This document shows positions 34,466-44,740 of a stretch of 52,794 nt of DNA, one piece after another. Location: the NCBI GenBank assembly GCA_003851245.1, contig BHEP01000017.1, forward strand, positions 1 to 52,794, given 5' to 3'. Both the position numbers and the translations under genes were made by a program. Position 1 is the first letter of the stretch, and every line of letters begins with the position of its first letter. This DNA comes from Bacteroidales bacterium. Its GTDB lineage: Bacteria > Bacteroidota > Bacteroidia > Bacteroidales > Azobacteroidaceae. The notes below the pieces were generated by a model. It was not told the DNA's origin, did no database searches, and was given only the letters and a program-made list of their open reading frames with translations.

Positions 34466-36007
34466 TTATCCATTAGACCAATTTTCCCTGTCTAAATTGC
34501 GGTAGCTTATGGCTTCTGCTATGTGTTTGGAGAGGACTTTTTCCTCATTGTCGAGGTCGGCAATAGTTCTCGCCACGCGTAAAATTCTATCGTAGGCACG
34601 GGCGGATAGCTTGAGTTTGTCCATTGCGTGTTTTAATAGTGCTAGTCCCTCATTATCGGGCTGGGCGTGTTTGTGTAGCAGCTTGCTGTGCATTTGCGCA
34701 TTGGAGTATATGCCCTCGTCGTTTGCGAAGCGCAGATCTTGTATCTTTCTGGCGTTTACTACCCTTTCTCGTATGTTGCTACTTATTTCGGCAGGTCGGG
34801 TATCGGATATTTTTTCAAAAGGAACAGGCACTATTTCTATTTGTATGTCTATGCGGTCGAGTAGGGGCCCCGATATTTTGTTGAGGTAGCGTTGCACCTG
34901 TTGCGGGCTACATACACAGGCTCTGTCGGGGTGGTTGTAGTAGCCGCAAGGGCAGGGGTTCATAGATGCTACGAGCATGAATCCTGCGGGATATTCCACA
35001 CTAAATCGAGCTCTGGAGATACTTATAGTCCTGTCTTCTAGGGGCTGTCTCATCATTTCAAGCACCAGTCGTGAAAATTCTGGTAGCTCGTCCAAAAAAA
35101 GTACGCCATTGTGCGCTAGGCTTATCTCTCCAGGTTGGGGATAGGAGCCACCACCCACCATGGCGGCAGTCGATATGGAGTGGTGGGGACTGCGAAAGGG
35201 GCGTGCGGTTATTAATGAGCCATTGTGGTTTATTTTGCCTGCTACGGAATGAATTTTTGTGGTTTCCAGGCTTTCTTTGAGACTTAGGGCTGGGAGAATG
35301 GAGGGTATACGCTTGGCGAGCATAGATTTTCCTGCTCCCGGAGGTCCTATCATGATGATGTTGTGCCCTCCTGCACAGGCCACTTCTATGGCACGCTTCA
35401 CATTTTCTTGGCCTTTTACGTCCGAGAAGTCCCATTCAAATCTATCTCTGATGGTATAAAATCCCTCTTGTGTATCTATTTTGGTAGCTTCTAATTCAAT
35501 CTGATCATTAAAAAATTCTATTACAGATTTTATATTGTCTACGCCATATACTTCCAATCCTTCTACCACTGCGGCTTCTCGCGCATTGCTTTTGGGGAGG
35601 ATGATACCTTTGAAGCCCTCTTCTTTGGCTTTTATGGCTATTGGCAAGACCCCCTTCACAGATTTTAGTGTGCCGTCGAGAGAGAGCTCTCCCATCATCA
35701 TGTATTGCCCTATCTTGTCGGCTTTGATGGTTTCGGCACCTCCCAGTATGCCTATGGCAAGGGGTAAGTCGTAGGCTGCACCTTCTTTGCGTATATCGGC
35801 GGGCGCCATGTTGATGAGTATCTGCATTCGCGGAAACTTGTAGCCGTTTACAGCGAGTGCCGATACTATTCGCTCGTGCGATTCTTTGATGCTAATGTCG
35901 GGAAGACCGACTAGAAAAAATTTTATGCCTTTGGAGCAATTGACTTCTATTGTAATAATTGTTGCATTTACTCCATGTAGTGCGGCGGCGTAGGTTTTGA
36001 TTAGCAT
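34466..36007 (-). CDS. comM: Mg-chelatase-like AAA ATPase ComM/YifB
   Basis: This is a 513-residue AAA+ ATPase. In naturally competent bacteria ComM is a hexameric helicase that extends branch migration during transformation. Layout: an N-terminal Lon-protease-like fold (GLPDISIKESHERIVSAL, MAPADIRKEG), Walker A GPPGAGKSMLAKR near 220, Walker B LFLDELPEF near 300, and a zinc-type Cys cluster in NPCPCGYYNHPDRACVC. The C-terminal Mg_chelatase domain has ARAYDRILRVARTIADL. The length is normal. It stands alone, with a simple-sequence tract just upstream. Confidence 0.92.
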   Translation of the reverse strand: MLIKTYAAALHGVNATIITIEVNCSKGIKFFLVGLPDISIKESHERIVSALAVNGYKFPRMQILINMAPADIRKEGAAYDLPLAIGILGGAETIKADKIGQYMMMGELSLDGTLKSVKGVLPIAIKAKEEGFKGIILPKSNAREAAVVEGLEVYGVDNIKSVIEFFNDQIELEATKIDTQEGFYTIRDRFEWDFSDVKGQENVKRAIEVACAGGHNIIMIGPPGAGKSMLAKRIPSILPALSLKESLETTKIHSVAGKINHNGSLITARPFRSPHHSISTAAMVGGGSYPQPGEISLAHNGVLFLDELPEFSRLVLEMMRQPLEDRTISISRARFSVEYPAGFMLVASMNPCPCGYYNHPDRACVCSPQQVQRYLNKISGPLLDRIDIQIEIVPVPFEKISDTRPAEISSNIRERVVNARKIQDLRFANDEGIYSNAQMHSKLLHKHAQPDNEGLALLKHAMDKLKLSARAYDRILRVARTIADLDNEEKVLSKHIAEAISYRNLDRENWSNG

Positions 36008-36015
36008 GGTTTCTG

Positions 36016-36130
36016 ATTATTACATTATTACTACATTATTACTCTATTATTATTACTACTCCATTATTACTCCATTATTATTACTCTATTACTACTCTAT
36101 TATTACTACTACATTATTATGATAATTTAT
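36016..36130. repeat. ATTATTAC-type low-complexity tract
   Basis: About 115 bases between two minus-strand genes consist of irregular repeats built from ATTATTAC, CTACTC and CATTATT words. No gene, promoter or stable hairpin is visible within it. Confidence 0.75.
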
Positions 36131-36150
36131 AATAATTATTCGCCTTCTTA

Positions 36151-37272
36151 TTATTTTATATGTTTTTTAAGTAGAATATTGAGGCTATCTATTGATTGAT
36201 CCCTAGATATGATGGTCATACCCTTGTCTATGAGTAAATTTAGGGGTATGGATCTAATGTTGTATAGGGGCACTAAATTGGAGTTCCAGCCCTGCTTATC
36301 GACGGCGGTAAGCCAATTTTTGTTATTTTCGGGATTTATTTGCAGCCATTGGTCTATTTCCTTGTCTAAGGAAACGCTTAACATTCCCAACTTACTGGGT
36401 TTATATTTTTTTCTAATTTCATTCATTCCTTCATTTTCTTCAAGGCATAGGTCGCACCAAGAAGCACCAAAGGAGAGTATAAAATATTTGTTTTTGAATG
36501 TGTCGAGGCTAATTTCTAATCCTTTGGTATCTTTTAGGCTCAAGGGGGGAGCGATGGCACCGATTTTAGATCCTTGCAGGGTGTTGTTGAGATGGCTCAA
36601 TCTTTTGTATAGATTGCTCTCCACTATATCGCCATTAATTAGCTGCAGGAAGGTATTCATATTTTCAGGATTGTCTTCTTCTACAAGATAGTCTTGTATC
36701 AATACCAGGCTAGCCATTGACGAAGGCTTATTGCGGATAAAATCTTCTGCTTTTTCTTTGAGTTGGTGGTCTATGTTGTTTACTTGCGACAAGTAGTGCG
36801 ATCGGTTGTATTCGGCACTCAATGTATCCAGTAGTCTGTTGTTGTCGGCTTTGTCGGTGAGTTCTCTAGCTTCTTTGAGAAGTTTTTTATTTTCTTTTTT
36901 GAAATTTGTAAGTTCGTTATTGATCTCTCCCCCATTTATTAGTAGGGCTTCAGGGTATCTGGCATCGCCATTGATACTAAATTCTTCTTCATTTTGAACC
37001 TACACGCTAGTCCATACGCTACCTTCTTCCATATTGATAATTATTCTGGAGAGGTTTTTTGATTTCCCTTTAAAAATGAAATGTCCCTCTTCAGAGCAGG
37101 TAAGGCTATCTATTTCAGTGGTGTTTATATCGTCGTCTAGGTAGCTTATTATGTATATTTTTTTATTTTCCAGATGACTAATATTTCCTTCTATGGTATA
37201 ATGTGGCTCTTCTTTTGTGTGGCACGAGAAAAACATAATCATGCAAATGAGGGTGTATAAGGTTATTTTCAT
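36151..37272 (-). pseudogene. TlpA-like thioredoxin-fold lipoprotein interrupted by an in-frame amber codon
   Basis: The frame starts at 37272 with a lipoprotein signal (MIMFFSCH, Cys17) and a DUF4369-like segment, then meets TAG at 37000-37002. The same frame then runs on without another stop for 282 codons. It passes through a helical linker (NNELTNFKKENKKLLKEARE) into a thioredoxin-fold domain with FGASWCDLCLEEN, a CxxC redox site, and ends at 36151. With the stop read as an amino acid the product is about 372 residues, the normal size for the periplasmic DUF4369/AhpC-TSA/TlpA proteins of Bacteroidota. So one base change, or one base-call error, separates this from an intact gene. Internal restart at a TTG would give only the C-terminal 223 residues without a signal. 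Confidence 0.8.
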
Positions 37273-37362
37273 TTTTTTTGAATGTTTATTCTTTTTGTTT
37301 GTTACTTTATTCTGTAGTTATAACGCTAAAGTGTGGTTAAATGTTTTATCAATCAAAAAATA

Positions 37363-37394
37363 AATAGGGGCAGATTAATACATCTGCCCCTATT
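37363..37394 (-). terminator. Intrinsic terminator of pckA
   Basis: A 12-base stem AATAGGGGCAGA/TCTGCCCCTATT with an 8-base loop lies 75 bases after the pckA stop. A T-rich run follows on the minus strand. Confidence 0.75.
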
Positions 37395-37469
37395 GAATTG
37401 TCATTTGCTAATTGGGCCTACATCAGGAATGCCTCTTTTGTGATGCGTGCCAGCCTTGTTGGCAATTAA

Positions 37470-39062
37470 TTAGAGCTGAGGTCCAGCAGCTATCAATGCT
37501 TTTGCAGCATCGTTGTCGCAATATTGCTCAAAGTTTTTGATATATTTAGCAGCCAAAGATTTTGCCTTAGTTTCCCACTCGCTAACATTGCTGTAAGTCA
37601 AGCGAGGATCCAAGATTCCTTCAGATACATGATTCAATTTTGTTGGAGCCGTCAAATTCAATACAGGCACTTTTACTGTTGGCGCATTGTCGATAGAACC
37701 ATCGATGATGGCATCAATAATTGCGCGGGTATCTTTGATAGATATTCTTTTGCCAGTGCCATTCCATCCTGTATTTACCAGATAAGCTTTAGCCTTATGT
37801 TCTTTCATCTTGCCTACCAATGTTTTTGCATACATGGTGGGGTGAAGAGTCAAGAAAGCCTCGCCAAAGGCAGGAGAGAAAGACGGAGTAGGCTCAGTGA
37901 TGCCACGCTCAGTTCCTGCTAGCTTGGAGGTATATCCACTTAAGAAGTGGTATTGTGCTTGTGCCTCATCGAGTATGGATACTGGAGGCAATACGCCAAA
38001 AGCATCGGCCGAGAGATAAATTATCTTGTTGGCATGTCCGGCTTTTGAGGGCAAAACAATTTTGTTGATATGGAAGATAGGGTATGACACGCGAGTATTT
38101 TCGGTGATAGACCCATCGGCATAGTCTACAGTGCCGTCGGGGCGTACTGTCACATTTTCTAGTAGGGCATCACGCTTGATAGCCCTCCATATATCGGGTT
38201 CGTTTTCCTGGCTTAGGTTAATAACCTTGGCATAGCATCCACCTTCGTAGTTGAAAACGCCATTGTCATCCCATCCGTGCTCATCGTCGCCAATTAGGAA
38301 GCGCTTAGGATCGGCAGAAAGGGTTGTTTTTCCTGTTCCCGAAAGACCAAAAAATACGGCAACGTCGCCTTTTTCACCCACATTTGCCGAGCAGTGCATA
38401 GATGCCATGCCCTTCAATGGTAGGTAGTAGTTCATCATAGCGAACATACCTTTTTTCATTTCGCCACCATACCAGGTACCTCCAATGATTTGCTCTTTTT
38501 GAGTGAGGTTGAACAATACAAATACGTCGGAATTTAGTCCCTGCTCTTTCCATTTAGGATTGGTAGTTTTTGAAGAGTTGAAAACAACGAAATCGGGCTC
38601 CCCGAAGTTTTGCAATTCATATAGAGAGGGGCGAATAAACATGTTGGTCACAAAATGCGCCTGCCATGCTACTTCCATAATGAAACGCACTTTCATGCGA
38701 GTGTCTTCATTAGTTCCGCAGTAGGTATCTACCACATAAAGTTTTTTTGATGTGTTGAGTTGATTGATGGATACCGCCTTAAGGTCTGTCCATACCTCGG
38801 TAGAAACTGGCTGGTTAATCTTGCCATCCCACCAGATGTTTTTGTCGGATACTGCGTCTTTTACAATGTAGCGATCTTTGGGCGAACGGCCTGTAAAAAC
38901 TCCTGTGTTTACAGCCATGGCTCCTGTGGTGGTCAGCGTGCCTTTTTCAAAACCCTGATTTTTGGAATCAATCTCAGCTTGAAATAGCTGCTCATAACTG
39001 GGGTTGTAAACAACATCAATGCTGCTGTTGATCCCATACTTGCTTAAATCTAACTTTGTCAT
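37470..39062 (-). CDS. pckA: Phosphoenolpyruvate carboxykinase (ATP)
   Basis: This 530-residue cytoplasmic enzyme interconverts oxaloacetate and PEP with ATP. In Bacteroidota it often runs toward oxaloacetate to fix CO2 on the way to succinate. Signatures: [10 protein letters not shown] near 54, the substrate-site Lys/His block [11 protein letters not shown], the P-loop [14 protein letters not shown] near 243, and [23 protein letters not shown]. The C-terminal end is intact. The length matches ATP-type PCK, not the GTP type (about 600). It has a -7 box and a terminator and is transcribed alone. Confidence 0.97.
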   Translation of the reverse strand: MTKLDLSKYGINSSIDVVYNPSYEQLFQAEIDSKNQGFEKGTLTTTGAMAVNTGVFTGRSPKDRYIVKDAVSDKNIWWDGKINQPVSTEVWTDLKAVSINQLNTSKKLYVVDTYCGTNEDTRMKVRFIMEVAWQAHFVTNMFIRPSLYELQNFGEPDFVVFNSSKTTNPKWKEQGLNSDVFVLFNLTQKEQIIGGTWYGGEMKKGMFAMMNYYLPLKGMASMHCSANVGEKGDVAVFFGLSGTGKTTLSADPKRFLIGDDEHGWDDNGVFNYEGGCYAKVINLSQENEPDIWRAIKRDALLENVTVRPDGTVDYADGSITENTRVSYPIFHINKIVLPSKAGHANKIIYLSADAFGVLPPVSILDEAQAQYHFLSGYTSKLAGTERGITEPTPSFSPAFGEAFLTLHPTMYAKTLVGKMKEHKAKAYLVNTGWNGTGKRISIKDTRAIIDAIIDGSIDNAPTVKVPVLNLTAPTKLNHVSEGILDPRLTYSNVSEWETKAKSLAAKYIKNFEQYCDNDAAKALIAAGPQL

Positions 39063-39150
39063 TTCAAAAAAAATTAATTTAATTATTGTTTTTCTGTCTA
39101 ATTAATTATCTGTCTTATAAGTTCTTTGTAGTACAGAACAATTATTCTTA

Positions 39151-39158
39151 CAAAGGTA
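39151..39158 (-). promoter_or_regulatory. Candidate -7 box for pckA
   Basis: The minus strand reads TACCTTTG, 89 bases upstream of the pckA start. The expected TTG further upstream is not exact. Confidence 0.4.
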
Positions 39159-39282
39159 CTAATTTAATTTAATTCTAAAAAAATAATTAATGAAATATTT
39201 CTTTAATTTGCCTTTTAAATGCTTCGTGCCTTGTCCTATCAACTTTAAGCTGCGTATAACTTCTTTTCTTTCTCTTCTATTT

Positions 39283-39312
39283 TTGTAGTATCACAAAAAA
39301 CAAGTACATTTG
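39283..39312 (+). promoter_or_regulatory. Promoter of the lipoprotein gene at 39347
   Basis: TTG (39283-39285), a 19-base spacer and TACATTTG (39305-39312) match the consensus and lie 34 bases upstream of the start codon. Confidence 0.7.
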
Positions 39313-39346
39313 CATTGTTTTATAATTACAAATAAATAATAAACGT

Positions 39347-39913
39347 ATGAAAAAAAATTTTGTGAAGTTTTTGGCTTTTAGCGTCTTATGCTTAGGTTTT
39401 GTGTCTTGTGGTGGTGATGATGATCCTATTCCAGATCCTGACTATGACAAATCCAATATTACTGGAGAGTACGAGGGCTCTTTGAAAGTTGTGATAGGAA
39501 AGGTTAGTCTGACGTATGATAAATTTCGTGCCTCATTTACCCCTAGTGCAAGTAACACCAGCATCTTGAATGTCTCTTTGGGCGATAAAATCACCCTAGA
39601 TAGTGTAGGATTGTGGGTGAGCGATGTTCAGTCTTCCAATTTTAAAAATAAGGGTACTTATGCTGCCTTTAGTCTTTCTGAAATTAAGGCAAATTACAAA
39701 GAAGGAAATGTGCCCAAATTTATTTCCGACCAAATAAATTTTATTGTCAAGAATGTTGATATGGATCTTACTACAACTGGTGCCAGATATACGATTGCAA
39801 CAGGAGTCTTGACTTTTGAATACACGGGTAGTTTTACAGCTACAGGCACTGAAGCCGGACAGTCCTCTAGCAATACAATTACTTATACATTCACATTGCC
39901 AAGGAAAAAATAA
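39347..39913 (+). CDS. Surface-type lipoprotein, beta-rich (calycin/DUF4840-like)
   Basis: This 188-residue lipoprotein has a signal peptide with lipobox GFVSC (Cys21). Acidic residues follow the Cys at once (GGDDDP). In Bacteroidota an acidic stretch just after the lipidated Cys acts as an export signal to the cell surface. The rest alternates polar and hydrophobic strands (TGEYEGSLKVVIG, TGVLTFEYTGSFTATG), like the calycin-type beta barrels grouped in DUF4840; I recall the resemblance but cannot score it. No enzyme motif is seen. It is divergent from pckA and transcribed alone. Confidence 0.6.
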   Translation: MKKNFVKFLAFSVLCLGFVSCGGDDDPIPDPDYDKSNITGEYEGSLKVVIGKVSLTYDKFRASFTPSASNTSILNVSLGDKITLDSVGLWVSDVQSSNFKNKGTYAAFSLSEIKANYKEGNVPKFISDQINFIVKNVDMDLTTTGARYTIATGVLTFEYTGSFTATGTEAGQSSSNTITYTFTLPRKK

Positions 39914-40012
39914 AAGATAATTTGTTAATTATGTATCACTGTCGGGCTTCTTTTTGCTTGCTGGTGGTACATGGTTTCCAATGATCTTTGCTTATTGATC
40001 TTTCACTCATAA

Positions 40013-41542
40013 TTACAGCTTAATTGTTTTTTGTTTACCTTTTTTGGATTCATTATGGAATCTATCGACGCTTGTTACCACATAATTAAACTTTTCTTTT
40101 CCACCATTGTATGGTAGCGTGTAGCTTGTTTTATTGGTTATTTCCACAATTTTAGAGGCGTCGTCAAGATTTTTATTTTCATTTTTCCTGAATCTATATA
40201 CAACAAAATACTGTGCATTTTCGGGTTTTGTAACTTCCCCATTGCGCTTCCAGTGTAGCAGGTAGCCCCTATCTGTCCAGCTTGTTTTAAGGTCTTTTAT
40301 TTCCTTGGGTTGTTTGTGGTGCATGTGCAGGTAGGGCGGTATTAGTGCGGGGGTCTTGTGGTAGTTTGCTTTTAGGCTATCGCCAATGCTGCCAGTGTTT
40401 TTTATCAGAGCATAGGCAGGCCAGAAACAGTTGCCATAGACGGCGGGGAGGGATCTTTCGAGCTCCATTTTTTGAGTCAGCTGGTTTCTTTTGGGATTCT
40501 TAGTGTCGCGAGCCTTGGCAGTTCTTCCCACATCCTGCCCAATATATAGGTGTGCTCCATAGTTGTTGCGACTCCACCACTTTATAAGAGTCTCATAGTC
40601 GGCAGCCTTATGCCCAATTTCCCAATATATTTGGGGTATATTGTAATCTATCCACTCCCTTTCTACCCATAGCTTTACATCGGCATAGAGGTCGTCGTAG
40701 TTTTGTAGTCCATTGGTTTTGCTTCCCGACTTATCGGGGGTGCTTTGGGCATTTCTGTAAATTCCGAAGGGGCTAATTCCAAAACGCACCCAAGGCTTTA
40801 CAGAGACTATGGTCTCTTTTATTTCTTTCACCAATTGGTTTACATTGTTGCGTCGCCAGTCGTCTCTTTGCTCCGACGAAAAGCCCTGAACCTTGGCATA
40901 TCTAAGAAAACTTATATCGTCGGGAAAGGCTTGCCCTGCAATGGGGTAGGGATAAAAATAATCGTCCATATGTATGGCATCAATATCATAGCGGCTAACA
41001 ATATCCCTTACAATTTTCTTGATATGATTTTTGCTGGCAGGCACTCCCGGATCGAAGTATATTTGTTTGCCATATTTTACAAACCACTCCTTATTGTCGT
41101 GATATACGTGGCTGGAATGTAGTACATCATTCTCGGAGGCCGTCACTCTATAGGGATTTAGCCAGGCATGAAATTCCATGCTGCGCTCGTGGCACTCCCT
41201 AATCATAAATTCCATAGGGTCGAAATTGTGCTCTGGAGCCTCTCCCTGTATGCCCGTAAGGTAGCGACTCCATGGCTCTATATCAGACATATAGAGGGCA
41301 TCGGCACAGGGGCGCACCTGAAAAATAATGGCATTGAGGCCTTGGGCCTGCAGCTCGTCGAGAGACTTTGTGAGGTAGGTTTTTATTTCCTCGGCCGTCA
41401 TATTGGCATATTGCGATTGCCCAATAACGTGGATCCAAGCACCCCTAAACTCCCGCTTGGGATTGCTCTGCGATTGTATCGTGCCAAAGGAAGCTAGTAG
41501 CAGGGCTATTAAAAGCACCGTGATGAGTTTGTTGTGAGTCAT
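40013..41542 (-). CDS. Glycosyl hydrolase-like protein (GHL10/DUF187 family)
   Basis: This 509-residue secreted protein has a signal peptide (about 1-25, ending TIQSQ). The GHL10 (formerly DUF187) TIM-barrel domain spans about 30-345: REFRGAWIHVIG, LNAIIFQVRPCADALY, FHAWLNPYRV and DAIHMDDYFYPYP, then WVRFGISPFGIYRN and NIPQIYW. The D-D-Y acidic cluster is where a hydrolase site would be. A C-terminal fibronectin-III-like module (about 400-505) follows. Relatives include bacterial YngK; a glycan or peptidoglycan-like substrate is likely but not settled. The upstream region holds an 11-base tandem repeat that contains its best promoter match. Confidence 0.82.
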   Translation of the reverse strand: MTHNKLITVLLIALLLASFGTIQSQSNPKREFRGAWIHVIGQSQYANMTAEEIKTYLTKSLDELQAQGLNAIIFQVRPCADALYMSDIEPWSRYLTGIQGEAPEHNFDPMEFMIRECHERSMEFHAWLNPYRVTASENDVLHSSHVYHDNKEWFVKYGKQIYFDPGVPASKNHIKKIVRDIVSRYDIDAIHMDDYFYPYPIAGQAFPDDISFLRYAKVQGFSSEQRDDWRRNNVNQLVKEIKETIVSVKPWVRFGISPFGIYRNAQSTPDKSGSKTNGLQNYDDLYADVKLWVEREWIDYNIPQIYWEIGHKAADYETLIKWWSRNNYGAHLYIGQDVGRTAKARDTKNPKRNQLTQKMELERSLPAVYGNCFWPAYALIKNTGSIGDSLKANYHKTPALIPPYLHMHHKQPKEIKDLKTSWTDRGYLLHWKRNGEVTKPENAQYFVVYRFRKNENKNLDDASKIVEITNKTSYTLPYNGGKEKFNYVVTSVDRFHNESKKGKQKTIKL

Positions 41543-41614
41543 TAGGGAGTAGTCGTTAGTCGTTAGTGTTTAATCTTTAATGTTTAATGATTAATGAAGA
41601 ATTAAATTTTAGAA

Positions 41615-41669
41615 GCAATGCAAAAGTAATGCAAAAGCAATGCAAAATCAATGCAAAAGTAATATAAAA
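41615..41669. repeat. Five 11-bp tandem repeats upstream of the GHL10 gene
   Basis: Five units of the pattern GCAATGCAAAA lie head to tail, with variants starting GT and TC and a last unit GTAATATAAAA. On the minus strand the junctions create TACTTTTG promoter boxes. Confidence 0.85.
41621..41651 (-). promoter_or_regulatory. Promoter of the GHL10 gene embedded in tandem repeats
   Basis: On the minus strand, TTG (41649-41651), a 20-base spacer and TACTTTTG (41621-41628) match the consensus, 79 bases upstream of the start codon. Both boxes are supplied by repeat units, so a change in unit number could alter the promoter. Confidence 0.5.
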
Positions 41670-41725
41670 ACACAACAAAAATAGTGCCACACAATAATTA
41701 TATTTACACATTGATATTCGCTGTA

Positions 41726-41742
41726 GGGGCTGGACTCGCCCC
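41726..41742. other. Short GC-rich hairpin in the GHL10-uvrA gap
   Basis: GGGGC and GCCCC form a stem around TGGACTC, inside a locally GC-rich patch. It resembles a fragment of a palindromic repeat. I see nothing else between the tandem repeats and the uvrA promoter. Confidence 0.3.
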
Positions 41743-41843
41743 CGCCCTTGCGTAGAATGATGCGAGCGGCGATTTATGACAAAAAAACATGCCTAATGTC
41801 CATTAGTCCAACGAAATTGGGGCTTATTTCGACCAAAATACCT

Positions 41844-41851
41844 TACCTTTG
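41844..41851 (+). promoter_or_regulatory. -7 box of uvrA, deciding the start
   Basis: TACCTTTG covers an upstream ATG at 41849 that could otherwise be the uvrA start. Transcription from this box would begin near 41858, so translation should start at ATG 41882. No TTG lies at the ideal spacing. Confidence 0.5.
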
Positions 41852-41881
41852 CGCTTTGAAATTGAAATTGAAAATAAAGCA

Positions 41882-44740
41882 ATGCAGGAGCAGAAAGATA
41901 GCCTAGGCAGGAGTGATAATTCAGGGTTTATGGGCGAACAAAATATTGTGATAAAGGGAGCGAGGGTCAATAATTTAAAAAATATTGATCTGCAAATCCC
42001 TAGAGATAAGCTGGTAGTGATTACGGGACTTTCAGGTTCTGGCAAGTCGTCCTTGGCTTTTGACACGCTTTATGCCGAGGGGCAGCGGCGTTATGTAGAG
42101 AGCTTGTCGTCTTACGCCCGGCAGTTTTTGGGGCGAATGAGCAAGCCCGAATGCGATTATATCAAGGGTATTCCGCCAGCAATAGCCATTGAGCAGAAGG
42201 TAAACACGCGCAATCCGCGATCTACGGTGGGCACATCTACAGAGATATACGATTATTTGCGCCTGCTTTATGCCCGTGTGGGCAAGACCATTTCGCCAGT
42301 TTCGGGAGCTGTGGTTAAAAAGCATTCGGTGAGTGATGTTGTTGATGCTATTGCTGAATATCCCGACAGCACCCGCCTAGTTTTATTGGCTCCCATTTCC
42401 CTGCGCAATGATAGAAACATGCAGGAGCAGTTGGAGGTCTTGATCAAGGAGGGTTTTTCTAGGCTAGACTTGGATGGCAAGGTCCTTGATATTTCTGATA
42501 TCTTGAAGGATGAGCATAGTGCTGATATTTTGGAGTCACCCAATCTCAATCTTTTGATTGATAGACTTACAGCCAGCCAGGATCGTCAAAATATTGCCCG
42601 CATATCCGACTCTGTGCAGACGGCTTTTTTTGAGGGAGAGGGCTACTGTATCCTTAAGTTTTATTTGGAAAATGGCGATATTGAGCAGCACCATTTCTCC
42701 AATAAGTTTGAAGTCGACGGCATGCGCTTTGAAGAGCCCAGTGATTTGATGTTCAACTTCAACAGTCCCGCGGGAGCCTGCCCTGCATGCGAGGGCTTTG
42801 GCAAGAGGGTGGGCATAGACGAAGATTTGGTGGTTCCCAACAAGGCACTATCGGTATACCAAGACGCTGTATTTTGTTGGCGCGGCGAAAAAATGGGGGA
42901 GTTCAAAAAATGGTTTATAGAAAGGGCCGACGCATACAATTTCCCTATTCATACTCCCTACTACCAACTGAGCGAGCAGGAGCGGGAACTTCTTTGGCGA
43001 GGTAGCGGTGAGGATTTGTTGGGTATTGATGCTTTTTTTAAGTATGTAGAAGAAAATTTATACAAGATACAATATAGGGTAATGCTTTCGCGCTATCGTG
43101 GAAAAACTACCTGCCATAGCTGCAAGGGAGGGCGATTGAAGCCTGAGGCACTGTATGTGGAGCTTGGGGGAATTAAAATTAATGCCCTGGTAGATATGCC
43201 AATAAAAGATCTACAGATATTTTTTGACAAGCTGGTTTTGGATCATCACGATGCCTTAGTAGCAAAGCGATTGCTATTAGAAATAAATAGTAGGCTGCAG
43301 TTTCTTATCAATGTAGGCCTGAGCTACCTCACACTCAACCGCCTATCGGCCAGCCTATCGGGAGGAGAAAGTCAGCGTATAAATTTGGCAAGCTCTTTGG
43401 GTAGTAGTCTGGTGGGCTCTCTATACATTTTGGACGAGCCCAGCATTGGTCTGCATTCGCGGGATACCTACTTGCTGATAAAGGTATTGCGCTCTCTGCA
43501 AGCCTTGGGAAATACGGTGATTGTGGTGGAGCACGACGAAGAGATAATTAGAGCCGTCGATTACATCGTAGACATAGGCCCCGATGCCGGACGTTGGGGC
43601 GGCGAATTAGTTTTTGAGGGAGCTATCGATGCCCTTCCCCTGAATACCAATAGCCATACTGTGCGCTATCTTACTGGCGAAGACAAGATAGATATTCCGG
43701 CAGTGCGTAGGCCTTGGAACAACTATATAGAGATAAGGGGAGCGCGCAAGAACAATTTAAAATTTATTGATGTCAAATTTCCCCTCAATGTGATGACGGT
43801 GTTTACGGGAGTTAGCGGCTCTGGCAAATCGTCGCTGGTGCGCGATGTTTTTTTTCAGGCGCTTAAGCGTTTTTATGACGACAGCAGCGATGCCTCCATT
43901 GCCATGGATACGCTTGCGGGCGATATGAAACTGGCATATGCCGCAGAATTTGTGGATCAAAATCCTATAGGTCGTTCTTCCCGATCCAATCCTGCAACTT
44001 ACATCAAGGCCTACGACGACATTCGCAAGCTCTATTCAGAGCAGCCACTATCCAAGCAGATGGGATTTACGCCGGCATATTTTTCCTTCAATGTGGAGGG
44101 CGGTCGCTGTGAGGAATGCAAGGGCGACGGATATATTACGGTAGAAATGCAGTTTATGGCAGATGTAGTATTATGCTGTGAGTCTTGCGAGGGCAAGCGT
44201 TTTAAGAAAGAGGTGCTAGATGTTGAATATCAGGGCACTAATATAAATGGGCTTTTGGAAATGACTATAGATGAGGCCATTGTATTTTTTGGGCAAGTCA
44301 AGGGCAGTATGGAAAAGAAGATTATCAAGAAATTGCTCTGTCTGCAGTCGGTAGGTCTGGGCTATGTGCAGCTAGGTCAGAGCTCTTTTTCCTTGTCGGG
44401 GGGAGAAAATCAGAGGGTGAAGCTAGCCTTCCACCTCAGTGAGGAGAGGAGTAAGCCTACGATATTTATTTTTGATGAGCCTACTACAGGCCTTCATTTT
44501 CACGATATAAAAACCCTACTCAAGGCCTTCGATGCACTTATACAGAGGGGGCATACCCTCTTTGTGATAGAGCACAATATGGATGTTATAAAATGTGCCG
44601 ATCACGTCATTGACCTGGGCCCTGAGGGAGGCGACAAGGGAGGGCATATAGTTTGTGTGGGTACGCCCGAAGAGGTAGCAGCCTGCGAAGAATCGTATAC
44701 AGGGCAGTTTCTGAAGGAAAAACTGGGCATTAGTAGATGA
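41882..44740 (+). CDS. uvrA: Excinuclease ABC subunit A
   Basis: This UvrA protein of about 952 residues finds DNA lesions in nucleotide excision repair together with UvrB. Two ABC ATPase halves are seen. The first has [20 protein letters not shown], signature LSGGESQRI and Walker [13 protein letters not shown]. The second has [11 protein letters not shown], signature LSGGENQRV and [11 protein letters not shown]. Zinc modules are at CPACEGFG / CHSCKGGRL and at CEECKGDGY / [10 protein letters not shown]. The upstream ATG (41849) lies in the promoter box, so 41882 is chosen. The last 11 bases overlap the convergent chromate-transporter gene. Confidence 0.96.
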   Translation: MQEQKDSLGRSDNSGFMGEQNIVIKGARVNNLKNIDLQIPRDKLVVITGLSGSGKSSLAFDTLYAEGQRRYVESLSSYARQFLGRMSKPECDYIKGIPPAIAIEQKVNTRNPRSTVGTSTEIYDYLRLLYARVGKTISPVSGAVVKKHSVSDVVDAIAEYPDSTRLVLLAPISLRNDRNMQEQLEVLIKEGFSRLDLDGKVLDISDILKDEHSADILESPNLNLLIDRLTASQDRQNIARISDSVQTAFFEGEGYCILKFYLENGDIEQHHFSNKFEVDGMRFEEPSDLMFNFNSPAGACPACEGFGKRVGIDEDLVVPNKALSVYQDAVFCWRGEKMGEFKKWFIERADAYNFPIHTPYYQLSEQERELLWRGSGEDLLGIDAFFKYVEENLYKIQYRVMLSRYRGKTTCHSCKGGRLKPEALYVELGGIKINALVDMPIKDLQIFFDKLVLDHHDALVAKRLLLEINSRLQFLINVGLSYLTLNRLSASLSGGESQRINLASSLGSSLVGSLYILDEPSIGLHSRDTYLLIKVLRSLQALGNTVIVVEHDEEIIRAVDYIVDIGPDAGRWGGELVFEGAIDALPLNTNSHTVRYLTGEDKIDIPAVRRPWNNYIEIRGARKNNLKFIDVKFPLNVMTVFTGVSGSGKSSLVRDVFFQALKRFYDDSSDASIAMDTLAGDMKLAYAAEFVDQNPIGRSSRSNPATYIKAYDDIRKLYSEQPLSKQMGFTPAYFSFNVEGGRCEECKGDGYITVEMQFMADVVLCCESCEGKRFKKEVLDVEYQGTNINGLLEMTIDEAIVFFGQVKGSMEKKIIKKLLCLQSVGLGYVQLGQSSFSLSGGENQRVKLAFHLSEERSKPTIFIFDEPTTGLHFHDIKTLLKAFDALIQRGHTLFVIEHNMDVIKCADHVIDLGPEGGDKGGHIVCVGTPEEVAACEESYTGQFLKEKLGISR

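Noticed and set aside
36016..36130. CRISPR array
   Set aside because: The AT-rich words have no constant repeat length and no spacers, and no cas genes are present in the window.
36151..36822. A stand-alone thioredoxin-like gene starting at a TTG
   Set aside because: The frame continues upstream without a stop to TAG 37000 and joins a lipoprotein N-terminus, so this is the C-terminal part of one interrupted gene.
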